A stretch of 64,000 bases of DNA from NCBI RefSeq assembly GCF_032399705.1, contig NZ_CP135922.1, positions 2,294,001-2,358,000 on the forward strand, written 5' to 3'. The notes beneath the pieces were generated by a model. That model was not told the DNA's origin and ran no database searches. It saw nothing but the letters and a program-made list of their open reading frames with translations. Position numbers and translations under genes: made by a program. Origin of the DNA: Paenibacillus sp. BIC5C1 (lineage in GTDB: Bacteria > Bacillota > Bacilli > Paenibacillales > Paenibacillaceae). Positions 63,386 to 64,000 of this stretch are shown piece after piece; within the stretch, counting starts at the first letter, position 1; each line of letters begins with the position of its first letter.

Positions 63386-64000
63386 ATGTTCATTTACGGA
63401 TTTGCGTTGTTGATGCTTATCGTACTTATTTTGTTATGGATAGGAGGACTTTACTTCTTCAAAACCGCTATTCGGCGTGCTCCAAAATCATTTTTGGTCG
63501 ATAATCCGAACCTTATGCCTGAACCGGATAACGAAATAATCAGCAGTTCGTCTGACTTGACGTGGCTTGATACGCAGCCAACCGAAGACATATATGTTGA
63601 ATCACATGATGGATTAAAGCTGCATGGAACATGGCTTCCTTCCCAAAGTGGGTCGCAGCAACCGACGGTTATTTTGGCACACGGTTATTCGGGAAAAGGC
63701 AGGGAGATGGCAGGTTTTGCGCGTTTTTATGCTGAAAAACGAGGCTATAACGTGCTGATGCCGGATGATCGGGGACATGGCCAAAGTGAAGGCAATATCA
63801 TAGGATTTGGCTGGCTGGACCGTAAAGATTATGTTCAATGGGCACACTGGGTTCTGGGCAAGGTCGGTTCGGGGACGGAGATCATTTTGCATGGAGTTTC
63901 GATGGGAGGCGCTACAGTATTGATGACAGGCGGTGAAGCACTGCCTGATCAGGTGAAGGCCATCGTATCGGATTGTGCTTATACTTCCGTGAAGGAGGAG
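63386..64000 (+). CDS. Alpha/beta hydrolase, membrane-anchored, 3' end cut by window
   Basis: An open frame from the ATG at 63386 to the window edge (205 residues, no stop). A single N-terminal hydrophobic helix (about 2-25; FIYGFALLMLIVLILLWIGG) is followed by a linker and an alpha/beta-hydrolase fold: TVILAHGYSGKGREM (oxyanion strand), NVLMPDDRGHGQSEG, and the nucleophile elbow GVSMGG with its Ser. It resembles YqkD-type Bacillus hydrolases. Asp and His of the triad lie beyond the window. GTGAGG lies about 10 nt before the ATG. The substrate is unknown. Confidence 0.87.
   Translation, partial: MFIYGFALLMLIVLILLWIGGLYFFKTAIRRAPKSFLVDNPNLMPEPDNEIISSSSDLTWLDTQPTEDIYVESHDGLKLHGTWLPSQSGSQQPTVILAHGYSGKGREMAGFARFYAEKRGYNVLMPDDRGHGQSEGNIIGFGWLDRKDYVQWAHWVLGKVGSGTEIILHGVSMGGATVLMTGGEALPDQVKAIVSDCAYTSVKEE

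Overview
The window looks like chromosomal DNA of a Paenibacillus-type, endospore-forming, plant-polysaccharide-degrading member of the Bacillales. The support is a GerA/B/C germinant-receptor operon, two YesM/AraC-type two-component systems next to LplB/LplC-type sugar ABC transporters, many glycoside hydrolases, AGGAGG ribosome binding sites, U-tailed terminators, and frequent TTG/GTG starts. I saw no tRNA, rRNA, insertion sequence, prophage or CRISPR array. The genus is an inference.

Layout. 1-2.2 kb: DHA2 drug exporter (cut by the window edge) with its HlyD/EmrA adaptor. 2.3-5.2 kb: an acidic membrane-anchored protein, YwbE, a DUF4269 protein and an ion-type transporter. 5.6-12.8 kb: first sensor kinase/regulator/ABC sugar cluster, substrate unknown. 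12.9-13.6 kb: unknown membrane protein. 13.9-24.5 kb: second such cluster, ending in GH53 endo-galactanase and GH42 beta-galactosidase; it reads as a galactan-utilisation locus in which oligosaccharides are imported and then cut in the cytoplasm. 24.7-33.6 kb: ACT-domain malic enzyme with an HD hydrolase, an aromatic-acid-exporter-family protein behind a Fur-like box, a PPOX-fold protein, HelD and adenine deaminase. 34.0-42.6 kb: secreted TIM-barrel-like protein, then an AraC regulator divergent from a GH31 alpha-xylosidase, followed by an APH-fold kinase and a multidomain GH3 enzyme (xyloglucan-type side-chain and backbone trimming). 42.8-46.8 kb: two convergent MFS exporters, one with a MarR regulator, and FucU. 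46.8-50.7 kb: gerA-gerC-small D-type gene-gerB. 51-58 kb: GNAT, TraX, then a chemoreceptor and a one-module NRPS (partial C-A-T-reductase) on the minus strand. 58.4-60.1 kb: rpiA-GNAT-MarR. 60.4-63.2 kb: a CarH-like cobalamin domain protein followed by a soluble hybrid histidine kinase. 63.4 kb-end: alpha/beta hydrolase cut by the window edge.

The most unusual system is the 60.4-63.2 kb pair. A protein carrying both the Wx9EH motif and the ExHxxG cobalamin motif of CarH-type photoreceptors, but with no DNA-binding domain, lies 15 bp upstream of a sensorless HisKA-HATPase-REC-HPt kinase. This could be a B12-based light or cobalamin sensor that signals through a phosphorelay instead of repressing DNA directly. 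Second is the chemoreceptor/NRPS-reductase gene pair, which shares a long leader containing two strong inverted repeats and may make a small amino aldehyde. CcpA (cre)-like sites precede several of the sugar loci.
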